Assembly (NCBI RefSeq): GCF_008831285.2
Contig: NC_045139.1
Location: 15,668,354 to 15,732,353 of the forward strand
Length of the DNA stretch: 64,000 nt
Reading direction: 5' to 3'
Source: Nymphaea colorata
Taxonomy: Eukaryota > Streptophyta > Magnoliopsida > Nymphaeales > Nymphaeaceae
Shown here: piece by piece, positions 13,155-24,500 of the stretch
Layout: every line of letters starts with the position of its first letter
Numbering within the stretch: position 1 is the stretch's first letter
Position numbers and translations under genes: made by a program
Notes under the pieces: generated by a model
What the model saw: only the letters and a program-made list of their open reading frames with translations
Told to the model about the DNA's origin: nothing
Databases searched by the model: none

Positions 13155-14600
13155 ATGGAGACGGCCAACGGGACGAAGCAGCCATCAAACATCTCCGATA
13201 TTGTTCACAAATTCGCTAAGGTTTGCAGGCTTAGGTCCATAGGGGTCTTTGCCGATGAGAACGCCAACGGCAATGGTAACGCCTTCGAGGACGGCAGCGA
13301 CACCACTACGGCCGGCTCCAAAGAAACGGACGAGAACGTCCATCAGAAGGTTCACCCGCAACCTCTGGACGAAGGCCTGTCGTCGTCTGCCACTGCTCGG
13401 AGACATGAAGCCCTGGAAACTCTCATCTCCAAGCTATTCGCCAACATCTCGTCGCTCAAATCTGCCTACATACAACTTCAGGCCGCTCACACCCCTTACG
13501 ACGCCGATAAGATCCAGGCGGCCGATAAACTTGTGATCGCGGAGCTCAAGAATCTGTCCGAGCTGAAGCACTCTTACCGCGAGAGCGCCGCCCTCAGCAG
13601 CCCGCTTTCGTTTCCGAAGGATTCGCGGTTGGTCGCTGAGATCCAGGAGCAGCAGAGCCTGCTCAAGACCTACGAGGTCATGGTGAAGAAGTTTCAAGCT
13701 CAGATTCAGGCAAAAGATTCCGAGATACTCCAACTGAGGCGAGAGTTCGACGAGCTGAACCGAAAGACGGCGAAGCTCGAGAAGAGATTGAAGCGGAAGG
13801 GTTTGTTGCCAGTAGAGGCCGGAGCAGAGGTTGAAGAAGAAGCCAGCAGCACCCTCTTCGCCGTAGAGTTGAACCCAAGCCTCTTCGCAGAGGCAGCAGA
13901 AGCGGCCGCGAGGGCTGCCCACGACTTCTCGAAGCCTCTGATCAACATGATGAAGGAAGCTGGTTGGGACCTTGATGCTGCCGCAAATGCCATCGAGCCA
14001 GGGGTGGTCTATGCCAAGCGTGCCCACAAGAAGTTTGCTTTTGAGTCTTATGTTTGCAGGAGAATGTTTGGAGGGTTTCAGGAAGAGAGCTTCTCTGTGA
14101 AATCTGAGGGATACTCTGTCTCAATAGATGGATTTTTTCATCAGTTCCTCGCCATAAAGGCAATGGATGCTTTGGACGTGGTCAGCGAGAACCCGGACTG
14201 TGCATTCGGGAAGTTTTGCAGAAACAAGTATCTGGAAGTCGTGCACTCGAAGATGGAAATGTCTTTCTTTGGCAATTTAGATCAGAGGAATTATATAGCT
14301 AATGGGGGACACCCGAGAACTCCGTTTTACTTGGCTTTCTTGATGTTGGCAAAGTCAGTGTGGCTTCTGCATAGACTGGCTTTCTCTTTTGAGCCCAAGG
14401 TTGAGATATTTCAAGTGAAAAAGGGGGCTGAGTTCTCTGAGGTCTACATGGAGAGTGTGGTGAAAAATGTCGTCCCTGCGGATGATGATCGCGAGAATGG
14501 CGTTGGGAAAGTTGGGTTTACTGTGATGCCTGGTTTTAAGATTGGGGCAAGTGTGATCCAGTGTAAGGTCTATCTATCGGGAATGAAGTGTGCCGACTGA
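13155..14600 (+). CDS. GIL1: GIL1-like DUF641 protein (single exon)
   Basis: A single-exon gene encoding 481 aa. Family knowledge: Arabidopsis GRAVITROPIC IN THE LIGHT 1 is needed for light-dependent loss of hypocotyl negative gravitropism downstream of phytochrome; its biochemical role is unclear. In the sequence, residues 1-30 form the conserved N-terminal helix (DIVHKFAKVCRLRSIGVF). Residues 84-145 match the DUF641 core (HEALETLISKLFANISSLKSAY...). Residues 155-215 look like a coiled coil. The conserved C-terminal part runs from about 255 to 478, with AFESYVCRRMFGGF, the C-F-x-KFCRNKYL region and GFTVMPGF. The ATG at 13155 is chosen because family similarity starts there and the context is good (G at -3, G at +4). 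Upstream in-frame codons are purine-repeat sequence without an ATG. A 5' UTR intron is possible (pyrimidine-rich AG sites near 12845 and 13096) but unproven. It could be a GIL1 paralogue rather than the orthologue. Confidence 0.92.
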   Translation: METANGTKQPSNISDIVHKFAKVCRLRSIGVFADENANGNGNAFEDGSDTTTAGSKETDENVHQKVHPQPLDEGLSSSATARRHEALETLISKLFANISSLKSAYIQLQAAHTPYDADKIQAADKLVIAELKNLSELKHSYRESAALSSPLSFPKDSRLVAEIQEQQSLLKTYEVMVKKFQAQIQAKDSEILQLRREFDELNRKTAKLEKRLKRKGLLPVEAGAEVEEEASSTLFAVELNPSLFAEAAEAAARAAHDFSKPLINMMKEAGWDLDAAANAIEPGVVYAKRAHKKFAFESYVCRRMFGGFQEESFSVKSEGYSVSIDGFFHQFLAIKAMDALDVVSENPDCAFGKFCRNKYLEVVHSKMEMSFFGNLDQRNYIANGGHPRTPFYLAFLMLAKSVWLLHRLAFSFEPKVEIFQVKKGAEFSEVYMESVVKNVVPADDDRENGVGKVGFTVMPGFKIGASVIQCKVYLSGMKCAD

Positions 14601-17600
14601 GAGTTTTCTTGTTCATCTCTCACTTTCTCCTTTCTTTCTTCTTCTTTGTTTCTCTGTAATATAGTATTAGAAACTTGAAAAATGAAAGGAGGTGCTTATA
14701 TATGTAAGGTATTTTGTCTTTTGGATGTCATATTACCACGAATTTGCCAATTATATGTTCTTACCTACTGCCTTCCTTACTTTTTTCCTCCTTTTTGTAA
14801 TATAGTCTTCTAGTCTTCAACGATTGGAGAAGGTATCAACATACAAGGTTGCCAGAGTTTTTCTTCTTCTTTCTCCTTTCAATTTTTCTCTCCCTCTATT
14901 GTTCTTTCTTCCTTCATCAGCTTCTCCTTTTCCTGGTCTGTGGCTGTATGGATGGTATGTGCAGAAAGCCATGATATAAAGGACGTCAAGTTGCTTGTGC
15001 TGATAGTTGGTTCATCTTTGATTCACAAAGATGTTTACTCCTCGGGGAAGTTCGAAAGAAACTGCTGGGGGTTGGGATTTTGTTGTTTATTTCTCTCCTT
15101 TGGGCTAATAATGTTTAAGAAGCATCCGACCAGTGGAAGGCACCGATCATTCCTTTGTCATGTACTGTTGCGGGATCATCATATAATATCAAATATGGTT
15201 CCCTGCCAAAACCTTAGCGGGGACGTTTTCTGCGGAGTGCTTGCTTTGTGTTTCTCTGCTGTCTATTCATTTTTCAACCTGTGTTTTTTTCATTGTTCTT
15301 TCTCTGCCGGCCTGATTTGGTATCCGTATACTGGTTTGGCGAAATGATTCACGCACTTGATTTATGTCAATGTACTAAGCTAGATCGCGCGTTGGGGATG
15401 TAAATTTTGTTCTCTTTCTGTCATCCGATCTGTGTTTCTGCTTACAGAATGAATACCACGTCAATTAAAATCATAAACACATGGACCATTTTGGTTTACG
15501 TACTTGAAAGTCATCCTTTTTTCTCTCTCTCTCCCACTCTCTATCATTCATTTCTTCCAAGAAAATAAGATGTATGGATTGGGTGAACGGGGTGAGCCCC
15601 TTCATTCTGTTGTCGTGTTGGAATGTGTGGCATGCTTTCGTCTTTGTGGGGAGCAGGTATTTCACATATGACTGTTGCCTTCTTGAATTTACAAGTTCAG
15701 TATGGAAATTAACAAAGCTGCCTGCACCCTCTCAGTTTCGTCAATAACAGGTGACGACGCTGTGCTTTTATGGTTGTTGGTTCACACTGAACGTTCCGAA
15801 AGTCACTCTGCTGCAAGCAATGGTGTCTTTTGTTCACATGGTGCCTGTCTTTCCCTTTGACTCCTTCGTGGTTGTGGTGGTCTGTACTTCTTGTTTTATT
15901 TGGGGAGTAATGTTCCAGGATCTGTATTCTGCAGTTCTGACACCGATACACTGTACACTCCTTGTTCCATTGAATGAAGTTTCGCTCACATGCTGCATAA
16001 ATTTCAAACAACCCGGCATTGATTGTATCTTCCTTTTCCATTCTGCAGAGATCAAACAACTGGCCTACAGTTTCGGCATTACGTTGGACATTGCTTCCAC
16101 TTGAAAATCTGCTCCTTCCTTGGTAGTTTACTCATCTTCTTCAACATGATGTCCCAGAATCCTCAAAATTTTCAATTTTGTTTTGACGTGTATAAAATTT
16201 CTGCAAAATTATGGCTTCTCTTTTCTTAAGTTGAATGCTTGGTTGGTCTCACTTGCAGTCGATTCTTGTTGATATTTGTGTTCCATGTGAATCTTTTTCT
16301 AATCTCGCGGCTACCTGTTTGGTTGAAACCTTGTAGTCAATGAGTCCTCACTGTGAAACCAAACTCTAAAAATCAGGTACGCCGTGGTTCTAAGTCTGCG
16401 ATTTACGAGTTCGGTAACCTTTCTTTTGAAAGTTTTGTCCATGATGTATCTAAGCCTGGCTAGACCATGTAAAAGTTTCCACAAGTGTCCCATGATCCCA
16501 TCAAATTTTCAGACGACATTATTCAGTCTCTATCTGTGAGACTTAGATGGAAAATGCTTGATTGGATTCAACTGCAATTATTAACTATAGTTAGTTGTTT
16601 TTAGCGAATGCCAACCAATCAGAGTTGGATTCCGCTCAGCCATTTGATAAATCAAGTCCATCTGCATTCCCTCCTCCCGTTGCTGCACCTGCCACATGGC
16701 TCAAGTCAGGCACGTACCGCAGCACGTACCTTCTCTCGGAAATTTTGTTGTCTTGAATTACCATGGAGTCTCCAATTGGGAATCCAGTGAAAGATTGTTT
16801 ATAAGAGTAGGTGCAAGTACCTTCTCCATGTTGTCTTCTTCAACTGGTCATGCAGATCTGATATGCACAGTAAATTTGCTAAGAAACAAAAACTGTTTCC
16901 TGTTTTCTTGGATCACTTTCGTTCCTGTGTTCTTTCAACGTTTTCTTTTGAAAAGCAAAAGGAAAAACCATTCTTCAGTTTAAAAAAAAAAAGCCGTTCT
17001 GCAGTTGGGAAACCTGGTTTTGTTGGTCTAACCTGCTGTTCTTATGATTACCTCTTCAACAGGGTAGAAACCCTTGCATGAAACTAAGTTGCCAACATTT
17101 TCATTTTGAAGTCAAGTGTTTAAACTCTATGAAGACCCTGATTTTTTTCTGAGTGTCATCAGATTACAAGTTGAGTTTTCCGAACCATGTAGTTCCTTTC
17201 AAATCATACATGAGTAACATGTATCATGATAAATCTTGATTATAATAAACAGAGTGCAGTTGGAGTTGTAGTTGTTCGTTAGCTTATAGATGAGGCCTGC
17301 ACCTCGTCTCCTCTGCCTGGCGTCTCCCATTGGGGGGGACGTCAGTTGCCTGCTCTGCAGCCTGCAGTCTCTCATAGGATCCCTCTGTGCTTACAAGAAG
17401 CTTTCGCCTTCTTCCATGGTCGGTCAGTTAAGTTTAATGAATGAACACACAGATGGATGGCATATCTTGAACTACTACCACGGCATCCCAGAATTTCAAG
17501 GCATTAGGGAAGGTGACTTGAGTATTTTTGAATATTTTCAATGATTTCAAATCTTATATTTCTAAGAAGGTTATCGAATCTTTTCTTTAATAAAGTAAAC

Positions 17601-19132
17601 GAATGACATCTACCTCAAGGGGTATAACATATCTGGTCTGGCTAGGGCTTGTGAAAAAACTGGTTTCTAAATCGATTCCTGCAACCTACAACCCTGAAGG
17701 CAGGAGAAACGAGGTTGGCCTTCGGGTCTCTTTTCCAAGTGGTGGATTGTTGATATCTCGCTCTCCAAAAAAGTAAAACTAATGACATCAAGATTTGCAA
17801 ACTCATAGATTTCATGAGACCTTCCTTCCACAATTAGGATCTTAAACTCATAGTTAGGAAAGATCTTATCGGATCAAATATTAAATACAATCACACGACC
17901 TCTTCTTAAGATTTTAAGTCTTTCTATGGTTGTTTCTGTGGCTGCCAGGGTAACAAATAGACAGTAGTGAAAAGTGAAAAACTTTGGCCTTTTCATTGAG
18001 AAGGCCATCCAAATTAGGGTTTTGGGGATCGCTCAGCTTTAGTCTCCATCTACCACAATTGCCTTTTACGCAAATGTGGCGCGCCTGTACTCTTTCTTCT
18101 CTCCTTGCCGTTCATTGTAAACTGTTGCAGATGCCCTTTTTTTCAGCTCATTTCACTGCAAACTTTTTAGATTTCAGGATCTTCTGTACGTTCAAAGCCT
18201 TTAAATATTTTACGTATTTAGAATCTTTTGAGTCATAATTATCCTGCGTTTTTGGCTCTTGCTCTTTTCCCACGTGCATAGGCACTTTACGGGTGCTTTT
18301 TTTTTTTTTTTTTATCTTCAAGACAAAGATTTGCTTGAAGATTTGAACAAATGGTTTCTCCTCCGAATAGATTGAAGAGTTTGAAATTTTCAGATCAATT
18401 TGAATGCGCGATACCTTCGAACTGTAGATGTTGGTAGGTTTTCCGGCGAGAATTTGTCGACTTTTTCGACAGTTTATAGTCTTATTGAGTGTGGCTGCTT
18501 ATTGGTAGGGATGCCTTGTAAATGTCAAGTAGGTGGGATGTCACCGACTCAAAATTCAAACTAAAGTATCATTTTTTTACAATAATTTTGAGTTAATTGT
18601 AGGGGCCGAGATAGATATAGGCATGGTGTGGGCAATTGCCCACATAGGCACACAAAAAAGTATATGTTTTATATTAAAACTTCACATTATTGTTTTTTTT
18701 TTTTCTTATGTACATATGTCCCTTAAATATTTAAAATTATATAATCAGTGCTCGTTAGCCATAAATTCTTACCCAATAAAAAAAACAAACATAAAGTCTT
18801 GCCAAAAGCTGGTTAACGTGAGCAAACAACAAAACACAGCTAAATCATCGAAAAAGTCTTTTAAGCAGCCAAATAAAAAAGGTATTAAAATATGGGTACG
18901 ATTTCATGTTTTAATTGAAAATATGAGCATGTTCTTACAAAATATGGCTACTTTTTTAGCTTTCAGTTTTGAATAAAAATATATTTGATGGAAGTAATTA
19001 TTCTTCCCTTTAAATGGACCCCAAACTTGAAGCTGTTCCAAGCGCTTTTCTATTATTACTTTATTCATATAAATATAAATAATGAAGTAGTTGAAGCACC
19101 GGGTCGGGCCGACCCATAAAAGCATGGTACAT

Positions 19133-19189
<57 letters not shown>

Positions 19190-21290
19190 TAATAAAGTCA
19201 TTTAGCAGACTCATAAAGATTATGACCGACTGATCTATTGTGATGGATAATTGAAAAAAAGTGATGAGTATTTCTATCATTTAAGATTGGTTCATATATT
19301 TTTCTCATTGTTTTTCTATCAACGGTTCATCTAATACACTTCTGGTGGCTTTGTATAGATTCTCGATGCCATTTTAATTTAAACTCACACTCAAACTATG
19401 TATATTGTTAATGACATAGGAAGGCGAAGCATCGCAATCTGTAATTCAATAAGGATATACAGAGATTTTTGTATTTTAGTGTCGTTTGAGTAAGTATTCC
19501 CATGGAAGCATTTGTTTTCTGGCATGTGCGATGGTTGGTAGGTCTTAGTTTTCCAAAAAACTGAAGTTCTTGCCAAAACTTGAACGAACCAAAGAATTAA
19601 ATCCAAAATTTCAAGATAACTTCATCCATCGCAAGTTGGAGGTTCTCTAAACTATTCTCCATCGATTAACAAAAGATTGGCATGTGAACTCATCATTGAA
19701 AATTTATATATTTTTATAGAAATGTCTTGATAAAGTTGTCGTGTCTTTTTTTCGAACAGTTTCGCTTTTGAAAAAGGGTTTTTTTGAAAACATTATGGTG
19801 GGAAATTTTTCTTGCTCATGTGTATACATAAGGGCCATCCTACCCTTTTAATTATTGGAGGTCTACCATTTAGTTTTCAATTATTAATGTTAAATATAAA
19901 ATATGTTACACCTACTAGTCGACAACCCCTAAGCAAACGTTTTTATAACATACTGTATTTTAAACACTTATTTTGAAAAATTGTGAGATATTCCAAAAAG
20001 GGATTACTCGACACAAATTGTGGAGAATTGAAATCTGTCACTGTTGGTTGTTGTTGTTGGATGGCAGAAAAATTCAAACTTGACAAAAATATAAATTGTT
20101 GCTAAAACCATCATACTACTATGCAGTAATATAAACTGTCGCTAATCCTTTCATGGCAGCTGTTTTTTTAGTGACGGATTTAAGATTTACTGTCGTTCGC
20201 AGTCGGCATATTTCATGTAAAAAATAAAGAAAACGATAAAAACGTGAACAATTAAAGCAATATATTAAAAAAACTTTATAAATGAATTGATCACTATTTG
20301 TATATGTCTTCCCGATTTTTTCATTTATTTTTTATTTCATTTTATGTTTTTCATTTTTTCAACTTTTGTTTCATTGTTTTATTCCTTTTGTTTTAGGTGT
20401 TTAACATAACCTCCTAAATGCAACACGATTCTTGTTAGTTTTTCATTTAATGTACTTTTAACTAGCATCTTGATTTTCATTTTTTAAAAAAACTCCGAGA
20501 TGTTTTTGATATTTTTTTAAAAAAAAAACTTTGCCGATAAATACCAAGAACAATATTTGTTATGTAGCAATATTTGGCAGCTAGCAAATTTCAATTGCGA
20601 TATATAAAGGAGCAGGGTTAGAAATTTTGATAAACCAAACTGCATTTTCAAAATTTTTACAGGGGCAAACAATATTTTCAAAATTTTAGGGGGTGGGGGC
20701 CGTAGGGATGTAGGCTTGTCCACTCCATACCTTGTATCCATTCCTTGTAGCAATAATTGAATGAAATATATGAACTCAATATATAACTGTTCATAATGTC
20801 CTTTTTCTATCTTTTCCATGGTTGAATCAGAGGACGACCACTCATCAGCGACTGCTCATGACTGTCTCCCCGTTCCTCACAACTGCAGACTTGCTTCAGT
20901 TCACTACAATATTTCTTTACTTTCTTCCCAAGCATGACTAAGTAGAAAGAACGTATACTAGAGATCTGAAATTGTTGTGAAACCAACTTGATTGTTAAGG
21001 TAAAATATTTTTTTAGTATAGTTTGATGCTTTTATTAACAAATAATTTGTTTGTGAATCATTCTATAAATTCAATAAACTATTAGTAATCATGTAAATAC
21101 TAATGTATAAATACATAACAAATCAAATAATTATTTGATTTTAAAATCTACCATGATCAGTTAGGGTTTATAGAATTTTCCGGTGGACGGCTCCTCCGCT
21201 ATGCTTCTACTTGCATTGCTTACTAAAAAACAATGAAGACTAACCTACTGGGCAGATTGTTTACCAGATTTTAATTTTATGAGTGTGAAA
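14601..21290. other. Spacer between GIL1-like and ETG1
   Basis: I found no gene I can support. The first 1-2 kb is pyrimidine-rich and likely includes the GIL1-like 3' UTR. The rest holds short open frames without recognisable domains, a T18 run at about 18297, a 50-bp TA repeat (19139-19188), and degenerate repeat sequence around 18600 and 20640-20720. Confidence 0.55.
19139..19188. repeat. (TA)25 microsatellite
   Basis: A perfect 50-bp TA dinucleotide run. It is likely to be length-variable. Confidence 0.95.
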
Positions 21291-21305
21291 ACGGATCCCT
21301 TTCTC

Positions 21306-21323
21306 GGGTCGGGTCGGGTCGGG
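21306..21323 (+). promoter_or_regulatory. G-quadruplex motif upstream of ETG1
   Basis: Four GGG tracts separated by TC (a TCGGG pentamer repeat) satisfy the canonical G3N2 quadruplex pattern on the + strand. It lies about 270 bp before the ETG1 start codon and 90 bp before the first E2F site. A regulatory role is inferred from position only. Confidence 0.5.
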
Positions 21324-21412
21324 TATGGGTCAAGATCCGGCATCCGGTAAAAGTGGAAAGCCAAACGCGTTCTTCTGCGTCGTCTCATCGTTAAATATCA
21401 ACCGTCCAGTTC

Positions 21413-21422
21413 TGGCGGGAAA
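21413..21422. promoter_or_regulatory. E2F binding site 1 of ETG1
   Basis: TGGCGGGAAA is the reverse complement of the consensus E2F site TTTCCCGCCA. It lies 172 bp before the ETG1 ATG. ETG1 was named in Arabidopsis as E2F TARGET GENE 1, so the site fits the expected S-phase control. Confidence 0.8.
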
Positions 21423-21482
21423 GCGAAGGAAGAGCATCGAGAGAGACACGTGTCAATATCAGAGGATGGCGGGAGAGGAAAA

Positions 21483-21493
21483 TTGGCGGGAAA
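21483..21493. promoter_or_regulatory. E2F binding site 2 of ETG1
   Basis: TTGGCGGGAAA is a second consensus E2F site in the same orientation as the first. It lies 101 bp before the ATG and 71 bp after site 1 (centre to centre). A weaker relative, ATGGCGGGAG, sits between them near 21466. It may lie in the core promoter or the early leader; the transcription start is unknown. Confidence 0.8.
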
Positions 21494-21593
21494 GAGAATG
21501 AAGAAGAGGGCGACGAAGAGGGAACGCCGACTTCGTTCTCTCTCTCTCTCTAGATTACCTCTTTTCCTCTGCGTTCCTTCGCCTTCTGAAGCC

Positions 21594-24500
21594 ATGGGCG
21601 CTCTTGCTGTCGACTGCGCAAACAACCCCCTCGGTGTGGTGCGGTCGGCATTCGAAGATGCCGTCGCTCGCGGTCGGGATCCGACGACCCTCGGCAACAC
21701 CGATTGGGGTGTCGCCGATATCTTCCGCCGATTCCTTTTCGAACAGGATGGCCTCTCTAAGGTTCGCTCTCGGTCGACCATGTTGTCCCATTGTGTATCG
21801 TTTGCTGTTCCTTTTGTTCGTGGTGTCTTGGGCAGGCTTCTGGCTTTGTGGTTTCCTCTCGCCTGATGGAAGGGGAATGCTGGAACTTGTGTTGGGACTC
21901 CGTTATTTGGATTTTAAGTCGAAGTTCATTGTCAAAGATGCCCTAAATCTTGCATTCTGTGATTTTCTGCAAACATGAGATTTTATCTGGATGAAACCTT
22001 TGGTGATCTGGAGTTTCAGGACATAGAATGATGCAAACATGAGATTTTATCTGGATGAAACCTTTGGTGATCTGGAGTTTCAGGACATAGAATGATGTGT
22101 TTATCCTGAACAGACAGATAATTGCTTCTCCAGTGGGTGGTAATGTCAGAGTCCTATGTCGTTGCCGTTTTTTTGCTTTATCTCCGTCGGTGTTTGCGAT
22201 ACTAGGAAAGTGAGACGCTGAGCGTTTGAGATCTGAGATGTTCAAGTGAAATCCAACCGATAGGACTCCAGTCTTAGTTTAATCTGCACGAGTTATCTAG
22301 GGTTCTCTATTGGTTAGACTCAGTACTTTCTTATGTATAATTATTCTCAACAGTAAGTAACATAAGCCAAAAATTTGGCTATTCAACTCTGTGGTCTTGA
22401 TCCTTCACAATCCATTGGCTTGTCACATAAGTTTTTAAATTCTTATTCGGGTTACCAGTCCATTTTCTATCGACTTCCGTACACATTAGACTGGTTTTGC
22501 TTGTATTTTCATAATCTCGTCCGTAGAGGGGGCACTCGTCCAAAAATTATACGATGAAATATGCGTTACATTATGCTTACAATGATTTAATTCCGAAGCC
22601 CTTTGAAAGGGCTTAAGTATCGTCTTTCAGTGTATCATGTCCGTCAAATTTAGTTCGTTTCCGCTGCAAGTAAAATTTAGTTCGTTGGTTGCTTTGATGA
22701 GGCAGTTGATACGACCGAATTTGCTGAATGTTTCCCTGTGCATACCATCTACTTTGCCAAATCGGCCCAGACGTTTTGTGTTACAATAATCAAATCTTAA
22801 TATGATCGTATGTTCCCGAAGCGCATCTAATGGGAAAAACTTTGTTTCAGGTTCCGCTACTTGATACTGCCAATCTGCATTTGGTACAGCCTAATTCTCT
22901 AGTAAAATTTAGGGGAATGGTACAAGACATGTTTGACAATGAGTTCTATGTAGGGGCCTTCAAGGTTATTCAACTATCCTGCTCTTAATTTGATGTCATT
23001 AGTCTGCCATATGGTTTTTACATAACAAAATGATGGACTTACACAGGACGGTTCAACATGGAGGACAAACAAGTTCATGGATGTTTCTACGTTTTCAATG
23101 GCATCAGCATCAGACATGCAAATATGGGACCGTCGCCTACTTTACTGTGTTCCTGTAAGCGCTGTCTGGAAATTCTTCTGTTACTTCACATTTGAATTAT
23201 GTCTATGTGGATATCCTCATACTGATTCAACAGTTTTGAGTTATGATATTTTTGATTTTTGAAGTGAGTTAATCTCAAACCTGCTTTTATTTATACTTTA
23301 AAGACAAAAGTACTGAAACTACTGATTTGTGGTCTACGGTGTCCTGTACTTGTTTATTCTCTTAAAAATCTATTGTGCTTTATTGGCAGATTCCAGGACA
23401 GAACACGTGGATCGGTGAGTCATCTTTGAGAACTGACTCGCCAATGTGCTGTACACGGGACCCATCCATACAAAGAGAGAAGCGCGAGAGGGAGTCCAAC
23501 AGTGATTTTGATGTACGTTTCTTTCCTTGGAAATGGATGGTCTGCTAAACCTATTTTTTATGAATCTCCCCTTCTCGTGTCTCCTGCATGCTATGTCCAT
23601 TGGAAGTGTCCTCTAGTTTAGCTTTTTTTATCTAGAGCTTGATGACTGACGCCTTTAATTGTCATAAAATTTGTGTGTGCAGCCATCTCATCCTGAAACG
23701 TCAGAAATTTCACGTGCAAAGAAGTTGGTAAGTGTTTCTATTTCATCGCAGGATGCATATTTTGTATGTCTAGCCGTGAATTGTAAAATAAGGAGGAGAT
23801 TAAAATTTATCTTGCTTGTAATATTTTGAGGAGACCTTTTTCTAACTTTTTCCGCTTAAAAAAATTTTCATAATTTTTTTTTCATTTGGTGTCAAATTTC
23901 TGGTATCTGCAACACTAGTACTTCCACTAGGAATTTATAGGTTCCTCTGGATTCAGCATCTCTCCATTCCATTCAGGGAAAGGATCAAGAATAGTTGGTC
24001 TTGAAGAAAATGCTCATGTTGTTGGTTTGTCCTCTGCTTATGCATTAGCCGTATATCATGACTTCTAGTCTTATAATCTACTGTCACAACAGCCATGTCA
24101 ATGCTGGTGCTTCTCCGACACAGCACATTCAGTTCGGTTGGCTTAACCTGCCCAAAATGACTACTTTAAATATGCACATAGCTAAACTATCTGTAATACA
24201 AAAAGTTTATATGTAAATATAGATAAAAACAGTTAAATAGCTATGTACCAAATAATTTATATAAATATATGCACACACATATATGATATATATATACATC
24301 ATCGCTGCACCTGTACCTAAATTTGTTTGAAAAACTGTTGCATCTACACCTGCATCCGCACCCGCACCCATGTGACATAACTTATAATCGTGGCTCACAT
24401 TGGTTATGATTCTCTGCAAGTAAACATTTACTTATCCATTTACTATTTTTATAGGAATATAAACTGTTAAATTTTTTTAGCTATTCTTTTTTTCAGTGTG

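Noticed and set aside
13434..14027. Long minus-strand frames opposite the GIL1-like gene
   Set aside because: Antisense shadows of a codon-biased coding exon.
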